Origin: Haloarcula litorea
GTDB taxonomy: Archaea > Halobacteriota > Halobacteria > Halobacteriales > Haloarculaceae
NCBI RefSeq assembly: GCF_029338195.1
Contig: NZ_CP119780.1
Span: 1-64,000 of the forward strand
DNA: 64,000 nt
Direction: 5' to 3'
The position numbers and the translations under genes are program-made. Positions within the stretch are counted from its first letter, which is position 1. The number at the start of each line of letters is the position of its first letter. The notes beneath the pieces are model-generated. The model was given only the letters and a program-made list of their open reading frames with translations. It was not told the DNA's origin and searched no databases. Below are positions 36,247 through 43,942 of this stretch, piece by piece.

Positions 36247-37443
36247 TCAGTTCCCGCCGGCGAGCGTCTCGACGATCGGGTCGGTGGCACGGTCGGTGTC
36301 GCCGGCGTCGAGAAACCCCGCGATGGCAGTCAGTATCTCGACGCGCTGGGCCGGCGGGACGCCGAGCCCGCGGGTCGCGTTGACCCGTGTCGTCGCGGTC
36401 TGATACGCGCGCAGTTGATCCCGAAAGAACGGCGAGTACCGATCGGTCGGGACGTCGGACCGAGGGGGGACTGCGCCGCGCGCTCCGGTGAACTGGGCGA
36501 TCGCCTCGGCCGAGCCGATCTCGCGTAACACGCGCTCCGTCACGTCCGTCTCGCTGGCCGTCGACGGCATCAGAAACGCGTCCATCACGACCTGATACGT
36601 GTCTGCCGTCCCCGGGAACGGAACGCATCCCCAGTCGGAGCCGTACTCGTATCCGTCCCTGTTCTTGAGGACGCCCCCGGCCCAGTCGCCCATCGCGAAG
36701 AAGGCAGCGTCCCCCTCCGCGAACCGCCCGAGTCCGGCCTGCCAGCCGTCGTACAGCGCGTCGTCGGGAGAGTGAGCCCGGAGCGCCGCGAGGGAATCGA
36801 GTGCGGCGTCGACGATGTCGCGGTGTCGCGCCGGCTCGGACCCGCGGAAGATCGCCTCGTACGTGGCGGCGTCGCCGTGGCTCAAAACGAGCATATCCCA
36901 CAGATCCAGCGCCGGCCACGGCCGTTTCTGCGGGAGCAGCAGTCCCGCCGCGTCGGTCGCCTCCTCGACCGCTTCGAGTGCGTCGCGCAGCGACTCCGGG
37001 GTGTCGAGTCGGGCCGGATCAACGCCGGCCCGCTCCAGTAACTCGACGTCGTAGAAGAGGTTGTTCTGTCGCTGAACGTTCGTCGGGATCGCGCGATACC
37101 GGCCGTCGTACCGGACCGTCTCCTTCGCGTGGTCGAAGTAGACGTCGGTGTACCCGGCGCGCTCCCAGAGATCGGTGATGTCGCTCACGATGTCGGCGTC
37201 GAGGTACGGCCGGAGGTTCTGTCCGGGCCAGGTCTCGAACACGTTCGGCGGGTCGCCGCTGAGGATGTCGACTTTCGCTCGAAGACGCACCTGGGCGTCG
37301 GACCGTTCGGCGATCCGCGCGCCGGGGACAGCGGGTCGGACGACGTCCAACAGCGCCTCCATCGCGCTCCTGTCCTCGCCGACGAAGTGGTGCAAGACTG
37401 TGATCCGCGGATCGGTCCGCCGCTGTCCTGTCGTATCTGTCAT
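36247..37443 (-). CDS. Solute-binding-protein-like protein without a signal peptide
   Basis: The 398-residue protein has the fold pattern of family 1 extracellular sugar-binding proteins: ITVLHHFVGEDRSAMEALLD at the start, NVFETWPGQNLRPYLDADIVSD, FFAMGDWAGGVLKN, and the C-terminal FTGARGAVPPRSDVP. Yet it starts directly at MTDTTGQRRTDPRITVLHH with no Tat or Sec signal, no lipobox and no Gly/Asp linker; I found no upstream exon-like stretch that would supply one. It may be a cytoplasmic ligand sensor, or be exported by an unusual route. It converges on the LLM gene and is divergent from the IclR gene. A TATA element, minus-strand ttttaatatc, lies at 37521-37530. Confidence 0.8.
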   Translation of the reverse strand: MTDTTGQRRTDPRITVLHHFVGEDRSAMEALLDVVRPAVPGARIAERSDAQVRLRAKVDILSGDPPNVFETWPGQNLRPYLDADIVSDITDLWERAGYTDVYFDHAKETVRYDGRYRAIPTNVQRQNNLFYDVELLERAGVDPARLDTPESLRDALEAVEEATDAAGLLLPQKRPWPALDLWDMLVLSHGDAATYEAIFRGSEPARHRDIVDAALDSLAALRAHSPDDALYDGWQAGLGRFAEGDAAFFAMGDWAGGVLKNRDGYEYGSDWGCVPFPGTADTYQVVMDAFLMPSTASETDVTERVLREIGSAEAIAQFTGARGAVPPRSDVPTDRYSPFFRDQLRAYQTATTRVNATRGLGVPPAQRVEILTAIAGFLDAGDTDRATDPIVETLAGGN

Positions 37444-37467
37444 GACTCGGTGGCTGTCCCGACGGCC

Positions 37468-37497
37468 CTCGCGCTGGGCGCGAGCGGAACGGGTTCC
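37468..37497 (-). promoter_or_regulatory. Hairpin CTCGCGC-N3-GCGCGAG and palindrome GGAACGGGTTCC in the leader of the binding-protein-like gene
   Basis: A 7-bp perfect stem with a 3-base loop lies at 37468-37484, and a 12-bp palindrome at 37486-37497. The predicted transcription start is near 37498, so both elements fall at the start of the leader RNA. They could be an operator and a 5' stem that affects translation. Confidence 0.4.
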
Positions 37498-37629
37498 TGC
37501 GAGGGGAATTTCCGGTCGTAGATATTAAAACTTCGTCTCACGACAGGGAGGTGGTCGATCGGTTCGTGGTCGAGGTGTTGCTTCCGGCGATGGCGGAACG
37601 CTTTTGTCCGCGTCAATCGTTCGCCCGGT

Positions 37630-38387
37630 ATGGGCGACGACGTTCCGATCAAGGCGGCGAAGATCTCTATGGACATCGTCGAGACCGTTCGGGACCTCGA
37701 CGGTGCGGGCGTCTCCGAGGTCGCGAACGAGCTGGACAGGCCGACGAGCACGGTCCACGACCACCTCCGGACGCTCGAACAGGAGCAGTACCTCGTCAAG
37801 CAGGGGGAGAAGTACCACGTCAGCACGCGGTTCCTCCAGCTGGGGGACCAGGCGCGCTCCCGCCGGAAAGTGTTCGAGATCGCGCGCCCGGAGATCAACG
37901 AGTTGGCGGAGAAGACCGGCGAGCACGCGAACCTCATGATCGAGGAGCACGGCCTCGGGGTGTTCCTGTACCGCGCCCGAGGGTCCGACGCGGTCCAACT
38001 GGACACCCACGCCGGGATGCGCGTACCCCTCCAGACGACCGCGCTGGGGAAGGCGATCATGGCCCACCGTCCGCGCGAGGAGGTCGAGGCGATCCTCGAC
38101 CGACACGGGCTCCCGGAGGTGACCGAGAACACCGTCACCGACCGCGACACCCTGTTCGAGCAACTCGAAGCGATACGGGAGCGCGGCTACTCGTACGACG
38201 ACGAGGAGCGCGTCCGGGGATGCGGTGCGTCGCGGCACCCATCACCGACCGGGACGACCACGCCATCGCCGCGGTCAGCGTCTCGGGGCCGAAGAGTCGG
38301 ATGCGAGACGACCGCTTCACCGACGACGTCCCGGAGCGGATCCTGCGGAGCGCGAACGTCATCGAGGTGAACCTGACGTACTCGTAG
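37630..38387 (+). CDS. IclR-family transcriptional regulator (one apparent frameshift at 38216-38219)
   Basis: Rejoined, a ~252-residue regulator: an N-terminal winged helix (VSEVANELDRPTSTVHDHLRTLEQEQYLV) and a C-terminal ligand domain (VPLQTTALGKAIMAHRP, GMRCVAAPITD, VSVSGPKSRM). The break falls in a GGGG run at 38216-38219, one G short; restoring it reads ERVRGMRCVAAP. TATA-like cttttgtc at 37601-37608 is about 27 bp before the ATG at 37630. It sits between the binding-protein-like gene and the FAH gene and probably controls this cluster. It is more like the IclR at 51059 than the one at 18432. Confidence 0.87.
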
Positions 38388-38432
38388 CCGCGAACACAAC
38401 AGTTAGGTTCTCCCGGTGGACAGGGACACACG

Positions 38433-39281
38433 ATGCAGTTCGTCAGATACACCGCCGGCGGATCTCCCCAGTGGGGCGTCCGCCGCGACGACGGAATCGT
38501 ACCCCTGGACGGCCTCCGCGAGGAGGTCGCGTACGAGCAGTTCACCTCTCCCGGTTTCCTCCGCACAGTCGAGGACGCCGTCGACGCCGCCAGCGACCGA
38601 GCGGTCCAGGAGTCCGCGGTGAAGCTCCTCGCACCGGTCCCGCGTCCCGGGAAGGTGATCTGTGTCGGCCTGAACTACCACGACCACGCCGAGGAACAGG
38701 ACGAGGAGATCCCCGAACGACCGCTGCTGTTCGGCAAGGCCGGAACCGCCGTCACGAACCCCGGCGACCCCATCGTCCATCCCGCCGAGATCGAGGAGGT
38801 CGACTACGAGGTCGAACTCGGCGTCGTGATCGGCCGGACCGCGAAGGACGTGAGCCGGGCGAACGCCCGGGACTACGTCGCGGGTTACACCGCGATCAAC
38901 GACGTGAGCGCCCGCGACGCCCAGTTCGCGGACGAGCAGTTCTTCCGCGGCAAGAGCTACGACACGTTCGCGCCGATGGGGCCGACCCTGGTCCCCGACG
39001 ACCGGCTCGACCCGGCGAGTCTCGACGTCGCCTGTCGCGTCAACGGCGAGACGAAACAGTCGTCGAACACGGCGGAGTTCATCTTCGGCGTCGACGAGCT
39101 GATCGAGTACATCAGCGGGATCACGACGCTGCGGCCAGGGGACGTCATCTCCACGGGGACCCCCGGCGGCGTCGGCATCTTCCGCGACCCGCCGGAACTG
39201 CTCGAACCTGGCGACACGGTCGACGTCGAGATCGAGGGGATCGGGACGCTCACCAACCCGGTGACGGGAGCGTCGGAGTAG
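38433..39281 (+). CDS. Fumarylacetoacetate hydrolase family protein (diketo-acid hydrolase candidate)
   Basis: A 282-residue intact FAH-family enzyme with VGLNYHDHAEEQ, the metal ligands in EVDYEVELGVVIG (acidic cluster), GYTAINDVSARD, and STGTPGGVGIFRDPP. The pattern matches 2,4-diketo-3-deoxy-L-rhamnonate/fuconate hydrolases and acylpyruvases, which cleave a C-C bond to give pyruvate and, from rhamnose, L-lactate. It follows the IclR gene on the same strand, in the cluster with the RhmD-like dehydratase. The substrate is inference; a decarboxylase or ureidoglycolate-type enzyme is less likely given the context. Confidence 0.87.
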   Translation: MQFVRYTAGGSPQWGVRRDDGIVPLDGLREEVAYEQFTSPGFLRTVEDAVDAASDRAVQESAVKLLAPVPRPGKVICVGLNYHDHAEEQDEEIPERPLLFGKAGTAVTNPGDPIVHPAEIEEVDYEVELGVVIGRTAKDVSRANARDYVAGYTAINDVSARDAQFADEQFFRGKSYDTFAPMGPTLVPDDRLDPASLDVACRVNGETKQSSNTAEFIFGVDELIEYISGITTLRPGDVISTGTPGGVGIFRDPPELLEPGDTVDVEIEGIGTLTNPVTGASE

Positions 39282-39889
39282 CCGGCTCGAACTGCCGTCG
39301 GGCGAACCGACGACGGGACCTCGTGTATGGTCGGACCCGAACCCCGCCGACCAGACGGACGGGCCGGTGAGCGACGCGACGGTCGAGTCGGTACTCGTCG
39401 GACGGTAGCGAGGGTCGTCCGGCGAGGCCCGACACGAAAGTACACTATATCTTATATTTTGTATATCGTACCAAATTTTTGTTACGTCGTCGGGGAACGA
39501 GAGGTGGCGGTATCGATCGGTGGCCGAGTCCCGATCGCCGTCGCTGTCTCGTCGCTTCGATCACCACACGGCGTCCCCGTGACACTCGCAGCCTCGTCTC
39601 TCGTCGGCGTTCGCTCCGACGGTCGGGTCGGCCCCGATCCCACCGGGGTCGGCAGCGTGGTTCAGATGGGGTTTCTCGGGCGTGTTACCGTCGATTTCGG
39701 CGGTCGGTACAGGAATCGTCCCGTCAGTCGGTGGTCGACGCGGTAGCGATCTCGTGTCCGAGTTATATCCTAATTCGTGATAAGCTACTCGTTTGATAGT
39801 TCTGATCGGGAGCATCGAGCTCGGTCGTCGACACGCCGGCCGGGGTGCCGATGGGAAGAACCAAGACCGTGTGGAACCGTCGCACACGT
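39282..39889 (+). other. 608-bp region with an AT-rich block and no supported gene
   Basis: Most of the region is G+C-rich with no convincing coding frame. Two AT-rich islands stand out: 39437-39487 (actatatcttatattttgta in its core), flanked by GTAC on both sides, and 39757-39805 (agttatatcctaattcgtga and beyond). They look like promoter DNA, but no good gene starts within 60 bp downstream of the first. A short minus-strand frame ending near 39561 encodes a Cys/His-containing peptide; I cannot support it. Confidence 0.45.
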
Positions 39890-40510
39890 ATGTGCCGGGA
39901 CCGTGCGTGGCCGACGCTCGCGGTCGTCGGACTCTGTCTGGTTCTCGGCGGCTGTCAGGGCGTGTTCGGCCCGGGAGAGCCGACACGGACACGAACCGTG
40001 ACCCCGGCCCCCGTACCCGCGACGGAGACGCCGACGCCGGAACCGAACGGCCGCGCGCTCGGCGGGGCGTGGCCGGGCCAGTGGCACGAGTTCGATCCCC
40101 CGCTGCCGGCGGCCGCGTACCGGGACCTCCGACCGACCTGTGACCGGCCGCCGGCGCTGGCCGTGCGGTTGCAGATCGGTGCGATACTGACGGACGACGG
40201 GACGGGAGAGGGGATCGAGACGACGTGGGAGTTCCTCGCGCCCTCCGCCCGCCAGGGTTTCGGGACCGTCTCGACGTACGTCGACACGTTCGAACGCCGG
40301 TACCGGCCGCTGCTGGCGGCCGAGTCGGTGACACTCAGACCGCTACAGCGCAACGGAAGCGTCGCGACCCAGCCGCTTCGGGTCCGGACCGACGGGTCCA
40401 CGGTGACGTACCGGTGGCGCGCCGAGCGCCGGTCGACGGCCGGCGACGACGGGTGTTGGCTGACGACGGAGATACGCGCGGCGTCTGCCTCGGACGCCGG
40501 TCTCGGATAG
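39890..40510 (+). CDS. Predicted secreted lipoprotein of unknown function
   Basis: A 206-residue protein with a hydrophobic stretch (TLAVVGLCLVLGGC) ending in a lipobox, lipid Cys at residue 22, then a Thr/Pro-rich spacer (residues 30-52) and a ~150-residue domain I do not recognise, with two Cys (CDRPP and CWLT) that could pair. An ATG at 39851 in frame would add 13 residues including Arg-Arg; I use 39890. It is not obviously metabolic and differs in style from the solute-binding proteins. It may be a surface-anchored haloarchaeal lipoprotein unrelated to the neighbouring SDR. Confidence 0.65.
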   Translation: MCRDRAWPTLAVVGLCLVLGGCQGVFGPGEPTRTRTVTPAPVPATETPTPEPNGRALGGAWPGQWHEFDPPLPAAAYRDLRPTCDRPPALAVRLQIGAILTDDGTGEGIETTWEFLAPSARQGFGTVSTYVDTFERRYRPLLAAESVTLRPLQRNGSVATQPLRVRTDGSTVTYRWRAERRSTAGDDGCWLTTEIRAASASDAGLG

Positions 40511-40540
40511 CGTTAAGTCACTGGCTGTGAATCACTACCT

Positions 40541-41329
40541 ATGTCTGGAGAGCGACACGCGGACCGGACGGTCGTCGTCACCGGCGCAGCGAGCGGCATC
40601 GGACGCGGTATCGCACGGCGCTTCGGCGCGGAGGGCGCGAACGTCGTCGTCGCGGACCTCCAGCGCGAGCCGAAACAGGGGGCGCGGTACGACAGCGACG
40701 TGACGACCCCGACCGACGTCGTCGTCACCGAGGAGACGGCGGGGGACGCGACGTTCGTCGAGACGGACGTCGGCGATCCCGACAGCGTCGAGGCGATGGT
40801 CGAGACGGCGGTCGAGACCTACGGCGGCGTCGACGTCCTCGTCAACAACGCCGGCATCCAGATCGTCGGCGACTCCCAGTCGACGACGGTCGAGGAGTGG
40901 CAGCGGTCCATCGACGTCGACCTGAGCGGCGCGTTCTACTGCACGAAGTTCGCGGTGCCACACCTCGTCGACAGCGGGGGACAGATCGTCAACATCGGCT
41001 CCGTCCGCGGGTTCGAGGGCGGCGGCGGGCCGCCGTACGCCGCGGCGAAGGGCGGCGTGGTCAACATGACGCGGGACCTCGCGATGGAGCTGGGCGAGGA
41101 CGGCGTCCGGGTCAACTGCGTCAACCCCGGCTACATCGAGACGCCGTTACAGGACATCAACACCGACGAGGACGTGGCCAAGGCCGAGGAGCACACGCTC
41201 CTGCCGCGGTTCGGGACTCCCGAGGACATCGGCGACGCCGCGGTGTTCCTCGCCAGCGACGAGGCCTCGTTCATCACCGGCGCGAACCTCGCGGTCGACG
41301 GCGGGTGGCTCGCACACAGCGGGCTGTGA
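40541..41329 (+). CDS. SDR-family sugar dehydrogenase
   Basis: A 262-residue classical SDR with TGAASGIGRG (residues about 15-24), NNAG, Ser in NIGSVRG, and the Tyr-x-x-x-Lys motif in PPYAAAKGG. The C-terminus GANLAVDGGW is intact. It leads a plus-strand run: SDR, LLM oxidoreductase, aldo/keto reductase. Aldose 1-dehydrogenase or 2-keto-3-deoxy acid dehydrogenase activity would fit; the lactonase at 44915 could act on its product. A TATA-like gttaagtc lies about 27 bp upstream of the ATG. Confidence 0.88.
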   Translation: MSGERHADRTVVVTGAASGIGRGIARRFGAEGANVVVADLQREPKQGARYDSDVTTPTDVVVTEETAGDATFVETDVGDPDSVEAMVETAVETYGGVDVLVNNAGIQIVGDSQSTTVEEWQRSIDVDLSGAFYCTKFAVPHLVDSGGQIVNIGSVRGFEGGGGPPYAAAKGGVVNMTRDLAMELGEDGVRVNCVNPGYIETPLQDINTDEDVAKAEEHTLLPRFGTPEDIGDAAVFLASDEASFITGANLAVDGGWLAHSGL

Positions 41330-41372
41330 GAGCGTCCCAAACAGTTATTCTCGTGCCGGTGCCAGTGGCCCT

Positions 41373-42374
41373 ATGCAGTTCGACTGGATGGTCCAGTGCT
41401 ACGCGGGCGCTGGCGTACACCGCGACACGCCGATGCTCGAGAGCCTCGACAGGGAGACGGTCCTCCGGGGAGTCGACGCGGCCGTCGACACCGGCCTCGA
41501 GGGACTCTGGGCACCCGATCACTTCATGCTCGGTCCGAAGGCCGAGGAGTTCGAGGTGTGGACGCTGTTGAGCGCGCTCGCCGAGCGGACCGACGACGTC
41601 GACCTCGGGCCGCTGGTGGGGTCGATCACGTACCGTAACCCCGCGCTGCTGGCGAAGATGGCGACGACGGTCGACATCCTCTCCGAGGGGCGACTCCGAC
41701 TCGGCCTCGGAGCCGGCTGGCACGAGGAGGAACACCAGGCCTACGGCTTCGACTTCCCCGACGTCGGGACCCGGATCGAGATGCTGGAGGAGGGGATCCG
41801 GGTCGTGAAGGCGATGTTCACCGAGGAGGATCCGACCTTCGCGGGCGACCACTACACCATCGACGGGGCGCTGAACGAGCCGAAACCGGTCAGTCAGCCC
41901 CACCCGCCCATCGTCGTGGGCGGCGCGGGCCCGAAGATGCTCCGGCTCGCCGCCCGGCACGCCGACGAGTGGAACGTCGAGATCAGCGGTCGGGCGCGGG
42001 GCCGCTCGATCGAGTTCAAGGCCCGGAAGTTCGACGAGTACCTGGAGAACGAGGGGCGAGATCCGGACGAGGTAGACCGGTCGTGGCTCGCCCACGCGCT
42101 GGTCCGCGAGGACGAGGCCGCCGTCGAGTCGGCCGTCGAGGACATCTTCCCGCTCCCGTGGGGCGAGGAGTCGGACATGGACGACCAGCTCAGTACCGCC
42201 GCCGAGGCCCGCGAGAAGGGGGACATGCTCATCGGGACGCCCGCACAGGTCGCCGAACAGATCGAGGGGATCAGGGACCTCGGGTTCGAGAAGCTCCAGC
42301 TGCTGTTCCTGGACTTCCCCGACCACCGCGGGATGGAGCTGTTCGGCGACGAGGTGGCTCCGGAGTTCCGGTAG
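41373..42374 (+). CDS. LLM-class (probably F420-dependent) oxidoreductase
   Basis: A 333-residue paralogue of the enzyme at 35174. GLWAPDHFMLG, RNPALLAKMATTVDILSEGR, LGLGAGWHEEEHQAYGFDFP and the ending RGMELFGDEVAPEFR repeat the same subgroup signature. It lacks part of the other protein's N-terminal extension. Its neighbours are an SDR and an aldo/keto reductase, so a redox step in sugar oxidation is likely. An alternative is a flavin monooxygenase in a sulfosugar pathway, since LLM plus AKR pairs occur there, but no flavin reductase or sulfur gene is seen. Confidence 0.85.
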   Translation: MQFDWMVQCYAGAGVHRDTPMLESLDRETVLRGVDAAVDTGLEGLWAPDHFMLGPKAEEFEVWTLLSALAERTDDVDLGPLVGSITYRNPALLAKMATTVDILSEGRLRLGLGAGWHEEEHQAYGFDFPDVGTRIEMLEEGIRVVKAMFTEEDPTFAGDHYTIDGALNEPKPVSQPHPPIVVGGAGPKMLRLAARHADEWNVEISGRARGRSIEFKARKFDEYLENEGRDPDEVDRSWLAHALVREDEAAVESAVEDIFPLPWGEESDMDDQLSTAAEAREKGDMLIGTPAQVAEQIEGIRDLGFEKLQLLFLDFPDHRGMELFGDEVAPEFR

Positions 42375-42440
42375 CTGTCCGGGCGAACGAGCCGCCGGAA
42401 GGGAAAACAGTTTGACACCGCCGTCCGAAGGGCCGGTGGA

Positions 42441-43466
42441 ATGAACTACCGACGGCTCGGCAGCACGGGAACACGCGTCTCGGAACTCTGTCTCGGGACG
42501 TGGCGCTTCGGCAAGGAGACCAACGGCGTCGTCGAGACGGGCCGCGAGGAGGCCCACGAACTGCTCGACGCGGCCTGGGACCGCGGGGTCAACTTCATCG
42601 ACACCGCGAACGTCTACGGCTCGCCACACGGCACCAGCGAACAGTACATCGGGGAGTGGCTGGACGACCACGACCGGTCGGACTTCGTCATCGCCTCGAA
42701 GGTGTACTTCCCGTTCGACGGCTGGGGCGAGCCCGGCCCCAACGACTCCGGCCTGGGCCGCAAGCACATCCGGGAGCAGGTCGAGGGGACGCTGGACCGG
42801 CTCGGGACCGACTACCTGGACCTCTACTACATCCACCGCTGGGACGAGGAGAGCGACATCGAGGAGACGATGCGGACGCTGAACGACCTCGTGCGCGAGG
42901 GGAAGGTCAACTACCTCGGCGCGTCGACGATGGCCGCCTGGCAGCTCACGAAGGCGCTCTGGACGTCCGACGTCGAGGGGCTCGAGCGGTTCGACGTCAC
43001 GCAGCCGCTCCACCACGCCGGCTACTACGAGGACGTGCGCGACTACCTCGACGTGTGCGCCGACCAGGACATCGCCGTCTGTCCGTACTCGCCGCTGGCC
43101 GGCGGGTTCCTCACCGGGAAGTACGAACGCGCCGACCCGGAGGACCCCGAGGCCGTCGAGGCACCGGACGGCTCCCGGGGGAGCTTCGACGACTTCTTCG
43201 ACGACTACTACCTCTCCGAGCGGGGCTGGCACGTCCTCGACGAGGTCGAGACCGTCGCCGACGAGGTCGACGCCACGCCCGCGCAGGTGGCCCTGCGCTG
43301 GCTGATGGACTGGGACGAGTTCACCTGCGTCCCCATCGTCGGCGCTCGCACGGTCGACCAGCTCGACGAGAACGTCGCCGCCACGGAGGTCGACCTCTCC
43401 GACGACCAGTGGGACCGGATCATGGACGCCCGGTACGACCCCGACGGGAACCTCTGGGGCCACTGA
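42441..43466 (+). CDS. Aldo/keto reductase
   Basis: A 341-residue TIM-barrel NADPH-dependent oxidoreductase. The catalytic tetrad is visible: Asp and Tyr in DTANVYGSP (about residues 54-62), Lys in IASKVYFP and His in YIHRWDEE. The C-terminal cofactor pocket reads VPIVGARTVDQLDEN. The family reduces or oxidises sugars, keto acids and aldehydes such as methylglyoxal or lactaldehyde. It follows the LLM gene by 66 bp. Lactaldehyde handling, from deoxy-sugar aldol cleavage, is one plausible role; sugar oxidation is another. Confidence 0.9.
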   Translation: MNYRRLGSTGTRVSELCLGTWRFGKETNGVVETGREEAHELLDAAWDRGVNFIDTANVYGSPHGTSEQYIGEWLDDHDRSDFVIASKVYFPFDGWGEPGPNDSGLGRKHIREQVEGTLDRLGTDYLDLYYIHRWDEESDIEETMRTLNDLVREGKVNYLGASTMAAWQLTKALWTSDVEGLERFDVTQPLHHAGYYEDVRDYLDVCADQDIAVCPYSPLAGGFLTGKYERADPEDPEAVEAPDGSRGSFDDFFDDYYLSERGWHVLDEVETVADEVDATPAQVALRWLMDWDEFTCVPIVGARTVDQLDENVAATEVDLSDDQWDRIMDARYDPDGNLWGH

Positions 43467-43494
43467 CAACGGCGTCGCGACCGCCGCCGGCGTC

Positions 43495-43839
43495 TCACTC
43501 GCCGTCCGGGTCGAACCGCCAGACCCGTTCCATAAACGGGATGCCGTCCGCCGGATCTGCGTCGGCGTCGACGCCGGACTGCTTGAACTGGCCGGTGTAA
43601 CGCTCCCACTCGGCGACGGTCTCGTCGCCGTCGACGGCGTCGAGGTAGGCGTCCAGGTCCTCGCACTCGAGGATACAGACCGCGACGTCGTCGCGGACGT
43701 ACAGTTCGAACTCCTCGACGCCGCCACGTTCCATCGCGTCTGTCACGCCCTCGGGCACGTCGTCGTGGGCCTCGACGTACGCCTCGCGCTGGTCGGGGTC
43801 GAGTCGCTGGACGTAGACGGCACGCTCGGTGTCTGCCAT
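43495..43839 (-). CDS. L-rhamnose/L-fucose mutarotase family protein (RhaM/DUF718)
   Basis: A 114-residue RhaM-family protein diverged from the one at 23910. It keeps RAVYVQRLDPDQREAYVEAHDDVP at the N-terminus with the conserved His near residue 25, EFELYVRDDVAVCILECED in the middle, and an FMERVWRF ending; an insertion (FKQSGVDADADPAD) lengthens the C-terminal part. It should interconvert anomers of a deoxy-sugar or related aldose. It converges on the aldo/keto reductase and is divergent from the mannonate-dehydratase-like gene. Two mutarotases suggest two aldose substrates. Confidence 0.8.
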   Translation of the reverse strand: MADTERAVYVQRLDPDQREAYVEAHDDVPEGVTDAMERGGVEEFELYVRDDVAVCILECEDLDAYLDAVDGDETVAEWERYTGQFKQSGVDADADPADGIPFMERVWRFDPDGE

Positions 43840-43942
43840 ACAGTACGGTCTCCCGGCGGGTAAATCAGCGTTTGGGGGCGGTTCCGGTCGGGGTCGTCGT
43901 GCGGGCGGTGGGTATTAGTGTCCCGGCCCCGGCATAGCGGGT

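Noticed and set aside
480-38387. Calling the eleven interrupted genes pseudogenes
   Set aside because: All breaks are one- or two-base slips in G/C runs, with full conservation on both sides and intact operon coupling; errors are the simpler explanation.
41274-43727. Long minus-strand open frame across the LLM and aldo/keto reductase genes
   Set aside because: Same reason: it is a mirror of two intact conserved genes with no domain of its own.
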